From positions 434,001 through 498,000 of the forward strand of contig NZ_MODW01000001.1 in NCBI RefSeq assembly GCF_001866135.1: 64,000 nucleotides of DNA, read 5' to 3'. Made by a program: the position numbers and the translations under genes. Under the pieces are notes generated by a model that worked only from the letters and a program-made list of their open reading frames with translations, was not told the DNA's origin and searched no databases. The first letter of the stretch is position 1. Every line of letters starts with the position of its first letter. This DNA is from Microbacterium sp. LCT-H2 (GTDB taxonomy: Bacteria > Actinomycetota > Actinomycetes > Actinomycetales > Microbacteriaceae). Below are positions 60,575 through 64,000 of this stretch, piece after piece.

Positions 60575-61765
60575 TCACTCATCCGTGACGACGGTTCCCC
60601 GAGCAACGGGCGGCCGGATGACCAGCACGATCACGATCGCGACCATCACCGCTGCCGTCAGCGCCACCGGCACGGGCACGAACGGGTCGAGCAGGACGAG
60701 CAGCGCCCCCACCGGGATGACGGTGTTGACGACCCTGTCGGCGTTGTCCCGGATGGCGACCCACCAGATGCCGATGAGGAACACGGCGATCGGCACGGAC
60801 ACTGTGAACGTGGCGGCCATCGGGGCGAGGTGGCTCTCCCCCGTCAGCACATCCAGCTCCACCTCGATGCCGGCGGAGAAGGCGGCAGCCGCCGCGAACA
60901 CGAAGAAGTGGGTGTAGCCGTAGCGCAGGGAACGGCCGAGGGTGGTGATGGACCGGTGGTGGGGCGGCCAGAAGTAGATCCACCACAGGGCCGCCGTCAC
61001 GACGAATGCGAGGGCCGAGATCGCCAGGAGCGACCCAAGGGCCTCGACCTCATCCACCGCATCGATGATCGCGTTGGCAGAGGCGAGAAGGCTCTCACCG
61101 AGCACGATGAGGGTGAACAGACCGTAGCGCTCGGTGATGTGGTGCGGATGCCACGGCGTCTGGTCGCGGCGCTCGGCGATCACGGGGACGGCGATCTCGA
61201 TGAGGGCGAAGACGACGAAGGCCGCGAGCTGGACGGGCCCTGAGGGGATGAGCAGGAACAGTATCCACAGCACCTGCACGGCGGCGATGCCGCCGGCGTA
61301 TCGCAGCGCGACGGAACGGAGCGGCCCCGCGGTCCGGGACGCACGCAGCCACTGCGCGACCACGGCGATGCGCATCACGACGTAGCCGATCACCGGGAGG
61401 GTGAAGTCTCCCTCGTTGAAGGCCCCGGGGATCCCTGCGGCCAGGACGAGGACGCCCGCCATCTGGACGAAGGTGGCGATCCGGTACGGCCAGTCGTCGG
61501 TGTCGAAGGACGTGGCGAACCAGGTGAAGTTCATCCACGCCCACCAGATCGCGAAGAAGAGCATCGCGTACGAGGTGATCCCGTGGAGGAAGTCGCCGTG
61601 ACTCAGGGTGTGATGCAGTTGCGCCGACGCGATGCTCACCGCTACCACGAAGACGAGATCGAAGAAGAGCTCCAGCGGACTCGCGGCGCGGTGCGGCTGA
61701 CCGGGGTCGCGCGGCCGCATGGGCTGCAGACGGAAGCGAGGAGTCGAAGTCGGATGCGCAGTCAC
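60575..61765 (-). CDS. ltrA: Low-temperature requirement protein A (LtrA) family membrane protein
   Basis: A 396-residue protein with about eleven helices. It has the family start SPLELFFDLVFVVAVS (about 29-44), the WAWMNFTWFATSFDTDD motif, ITERYGLFTLIVLGES and WPPHHRS. LtrA proteins are widespread in actinobacteria; their biochemical role is not established. The GTG start agrees with family length. Convergent with the TetR gene. Confidence 0.85.
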   Translation of the reverse strand: MTAHPTSTPRFRLQPMRPRDPGQPHRAASPLELFFDLVFVVAVSIASAQLHHTLSHGDFLHGITSYAMLFFAIWWAWMNFTWFATSFDTDDWPYRIATFVQMAGVLVLAAGIPGAFNEGDFTLPVIGYVVMRIAVVAQWLRASRTAGPLRSVALRYAGGIAAVQVLWILFLLIPSGPVQLAAFVVFALIEIAVPVIAERRDQTPWHPHHITERYGLFTLIVLGESLLASANAIIDAVDEVEALGSLLAISALAFVVTAALWWIYFWPPHHRSITTLGRSLRYGYTHFFVFAAAAAFSAGIEVELDVLTGESHLAPMAATFTVSVPIAVFLIGIWWVAIRDNADRVVNTVIPVGALLVLLDPFVPVPVALTAAVMVAIVIVLVIRPPVARGTVVTDE

Positions 61766-62078
61766 CGCGACAGACTAGCTCCCGGCTTCTTCTCCCCGGG
61801 CGGTATGCCGGAACGGATCCCCCTCCTGCGCGGCATGCGCTTCCATCCGGCGGCCGAATCCGCTACAGTGATCACCGTCTGCAGTGCCTGCTGCACGCCT
61901 CGTCGGTTTGGGACGACGAGGACACCTTCTCGATGTGGGATCGGGAAGCACCAGCAGGACCCGAGGGGTCGGGACGCAGACATGTCCGTGAACGTGGGGT
62001 TCACGGTCTGGGGAAAACTGGGGAAACGATGGCGCACTGGGGTTATTTGCGTACATTCACGGCTCAAGGGGCCTCGGC
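61766..62078 (+). promoter_or_regulatory. Promoter region of exopolysaccharide locus with inverted repeat
   Basis: The 313 bases between ltrA and the glycosylphosphotransferase gene hold an inverted repeat CCGTGAAC-GTGGG-GTTCACGG (61986-62006), perfect over eight-base arms. Two GGGGAAA repeats follow just after it. A TACATT box at 62052-62057 could be the -10 element. The repeat is a candidate operator. No gene is seen. Confidence 0.4.
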
Positions 62079-63605
62079 ATGACTTCCGTCGAGGATGCTC
62101 TGAGCATCGCTCGTACGGGTTTCACGCCGATCACGGCTCCGCGGGCGACCGCGTCGGTGACGCATGCGGCGAGCACGCCGCGTGTCTCGGCGACGCTCGA
62201 ACGACGCCGTCAGTGGGAGCGTCGCTATCGGATGCGGCTGCGGATCACGGATGCGGCTGTCATCCTGATCGCCGTCGCGCTGACGGCAGCAGTCCAGCTG
62301 ATCAACGGGGTCGCGGTGATCGAGACCGTGCGCAACGCCGCATTGCTGGGTCTCGCCTGGTACCTGATGCTGTCGGCGCTCAACAGCCGAGCCGCCGCCA
62401 TCTTCGGGTCAGGGGCCACCGAGTACCGCCGCGTCGCACACGCGGCCGGGCTCGCCTTCGGCATCACCGCCATCGCGGGCGTGCTCCTGGAGTGGGAAGG
62501 GCTGCAGCCGCTGTTCTTCATCGCGCTCCCCGTGGGCATGCTCGGTCTCCTCTTCGCCCGCTGGACCTGGCGTCGCTGGCTGCAGCGGCAGCGCCTGTCC
62601 GGGCGGTTCGCGTCGAGGACGATGGTGGTCGGCGCCACCGAGGACGTCGAGTATGTGATCGACTCCCTGCAGAAGGGCGGGGAGAACGGCTATCACGTCG
62701 TGGGGACGACGCTGCTGGATCGCAATGCCGGCGCGCTCAGGATCGGGGAGAGCATCTACCCGGTCGTGGGCGATCTCGACACCGTCGCCGCCGCGGCGGC
62801 ACAGCTCGGGGCGGACACCATCATCGTGGCGAGCCGCCCCGAGGGGTCCCCCGACTTCGTCAAGCAGCTCAGCTGGCAGCTCGAGGGCACCGCCGCCGAG
62901 CTCATCCTCTCGAGCCGTCTGACGGATGTCGCAGGCCCTCGCATCTCTCTGCGCCAGGTCGACGGTCTGCCGCTGATCCAGGTGAAGATCCCGACCTACG
63001 AGGGCGGCGTCCACCTGCTCAAGCGCGCCCTCGATGTCGTCGTCGCCACGATCGCACTGATCCCGATCGCGCTGCTCACCCCGGTGCTCAGCGCGCTCAT
63101 CAAGCTCGACTCGCCCGGCCCGGTGTTCTTCTTCCAGGAGCGCGTGGGACGGGACGGCCGCCGGTTCAAGATGGTCAAGTTCCGGTCGATGCGCACCGAC
63201 GCGGAGAAGCAGCTCGCGGCGCTCAAGGACCACAACGAGGGCGCCGGCCTGCTCTTCAAGATGAAGGACGACCCGCGCGTGACCCGCGTCGGGAAGGTGC
63301 TGCGCAAGCTGTCGCTGGATGAGCTTCCGCAGTTCTGGAACGTGCTGGTCGGGGACATGAGCGTCGTCGGCCCGCGTCCGCCGCTGCCGAGCGAGGTCAC
63401 CGCCTACGACGGCACTGTGTTCCGCCGTCTTTACATCAAGCCCGGTATCACCGGCCTGTGGCAGGTCTCCGGACGCAGCGACCTCTCGTGGGACGAGAGC
63501 GTGCGGCTCGACCTGCGCTATGTGGAGAACTGGTCCGTCATGAACGACCTTCAGATCATGTGGCGCACGGCGAAGGTCATGGCGCAGCCGAGCGGGGCAT
63601 ACTGA
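62079..63605 (+). CDS. Exopolysaccharide polyprenyl glycosylphosphotransferase
   Basis: A 508-residue initiating sugar-phosphate transferase of the WcaJ/CpsE type. Four to five N-terminal helices and a CoA-binding-like middle domain (about 180-310, MVVGATEDVEYVIDSL) precede the catalytic bacterial sugar transferase domain (about 310-508). Its motifs include KRALDVVVATIALIPIALL, SPGPVFFFQERVGRDGR, FKMVKFRSMRTDAE, LDELPQFWNVLVGDMSVVGP and PGITGLWQVSGRS. It loads the first sugar phosphate onto undecaprenyl phosphate. It opens an exopolysaccharide cluster that continues past the window. Confidence 0.92.
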   Translation: MTSVEDALSIARTGFTPITAPRATASVTHAASTPRVSATLERRRQWERRYRMRLRITDAAVILIAVALTAAVQLINGVAVIETVRNAALLGLAWYLMLSALNSRAAAIFGSGATEYRRVAHAAGLAFGITAIAGVLLEWEGLQPLFFIALPVGMLGLLFARWTWRRWLQRQRLSGRFASRTMVVGATEDVEYVIDSLQKGGENGYHVVGTTLLDRNAGALRIGESIYPVVGDLDTVAAAAAQLGADTIIVASRPEGSPDFVKQLSWQLEGTAAELILSSRLTDVAGPRISLRQVDGLPLIQVKIPTYEGGVHLLKRALDVVVATIALIPIALLTPVLSALIKLDSPGPVFFFQERVGRDGRRFKMVKFRSMRTDAEKQLAALKDHNEGAGLLFKMKDDPRVTRVGKVLRKLSLDELPQFWNVLVGDMSVVGPRPPLPSEVTAYDGTVFRRLYIKPGITGLWQVSGRSDLSWDESVRLDLRYVENWSVMNDLQIMWRTAKVMAQPSGAY

Positions 63606-63609
63606 GCGG

Positions 63610-64000
63610 ATGAGCACTACGACACCCCTCACGATCGCGATGGTGGGGACCCGAGGCGTGCCTGCCGCCTACGGCGGGTTCGAGACGGCCATCGAGGAGG
63701 TCGGCCGCCGCCTGGCCGACCGTGGGCACGACGTCGTCGTGTACACCCGCGGTTCCGAGCACCGGGAAAAGGAGTACCTCGGCATGCGGGTGGTGCACCT
63801 CCCCGCCGTCCCCGTGAAGCAGGTCGAGACGCTCAGCCACACCGGGCTCTCGGCCCTGCACCTGCTCGTCCACCGCCGCCCCGATGCGACCTTCGTCTTC
63901 AATGCCGCGAACTCGCCGTTCCTGCCCCTGCTCCGGCTGCGCCGGGCGCCCGTCGCCCTGCACATGGACGGTCTCGAGTGGCGTCGTTCGAAGTGGGGTC
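63610..64000 (+). CDS. Glycosyltransferase with DUF1972 N-terminus, cut by window edge
   Basis: Starts five bases after the preceding stop. The visible 130 residues begin with IAMVGTRGVPAAYGGFETAI, the DUF1972/GT4 N-terminal nucleotide-binding pattern, then HDVVVYTRGSEHREKEYLG and VALHMDGLEWRRSKWG, the latter typical of rhamnosyl- or glucosyltransferases of this type. It should add a sugar to the lipid-linked intermediate made by the upstream enzyme. The C-terminal donor-binding half lies outside the window. Confidence 0.88.
   Translation, partial: MSTTTPLTIAMVGTRGVPAAYGGFETAIEEVGRRLADRGHDVVVYTRGSEHREKEYLGMRVVHLPAVPVKQVETLSHTGLSALHLLVHRRPDATFVFNAANSPFLPLLRLRRAPVALHMDGLEWRRSKWG

Overview
This is high-GC actinobacterial DNA. 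Gene content, lipoprotein style, a DUF7882-type protein and leaderless promoters all fit a Microbacterium-like member of Microbacteriaceae. This is an inference from content; there is no rRNA or other marker to prove it.

Layout. (1) 1-5.7 kb: ordinary genes (uracil-DNA-glycosylase-like protein, alkyl sulfatase, a first signal peptidase II, a VOC protein). (2) 5.2-15.7 kb: a copper island. Two CsoR-type operators at 9.08-9.13 kb separate a leftward set (FAD oxidoreductase, DUF6153, DUF305 and BNR-like lipoproteins, two tiny membrane proteins) from a rightward operon (copZ, secreted protein, copA, YHS protein, copB, csoR). (3) 15.7-20.5 kb: an arsenic operon (broken flavoprotein, trxB, trxA, acr3, an arsR-arsC fusion, arsC). 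(4) 20.5-25.3 kb: a leftward CmtR/P-type ATPase/DsbA module, a toxin-antitoxin pair and a dead arsC. (5) 25.3-36.1 kb: a long rightward operon joining DsbA, a flavin monooxygenase, CzcD, two CopC proteins, CopD/CtaG proteins, Lsp, Lnt and a DUF3515 lipoprotein. It ends in a truncated cell-wall hydrolase gene that abuts a frameshifted third lspA. (6) 36.1-41.5 kb: a second CmtR/ATPase/CadD/Lsp module, then CcdA and TlpA and a fossil copB fragment. (7) 42.2-48.5 kb: a defence-like patch with a DNA-methyltransferase/HAD chimera facing a small HTH gene across a perfect palindrome, an Abi_C protein, an ImmA/IrrE protease plus class III cyclase-like gene pair bounded by 59-bp direct repeats, and an HTH/nucleotidyltransferase pair. 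(8) 48.6-64 kb: core-type genes (hydrolase, frameshifted phosphotransferase, M23 peptidase, DivIVA-like coiled coil, desaturase, dioxygenase, TetR, LtrA) and the start of an exopolysaccharide locus.

How the parts work together. The metal genes cover Cu(I)/Cu(II) export, arsenate reduction with arsenite export and thioredoxin recycling, and Cd/Pb/Zn-type sensing and export. They are accompanied by an unusual number of thiol-disulfide enzymes (two DsbA, TlpA, CcdA, Trx) and lipoprotein-processing enzymes (three Lsp, one Lnt). This suggests that exported metal-handling lipoproteins and disulfide proteins are matured by locally encoded enzymes.

The most novel-looking elements are the repeat-flanked protease/cyclase cassette, the methyltransferase-HAD chimera with its palindrome-controlled HTH gene, and the repeated pairing of lspA with metal exporters. 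Several broken genes (arsC copy, lspA3, phosphotransferase) carry single-base homopolymer indels, so sequencing error must be excluded for them. No transposase, integrase, CRISPR array or complete tRNA was recognised.
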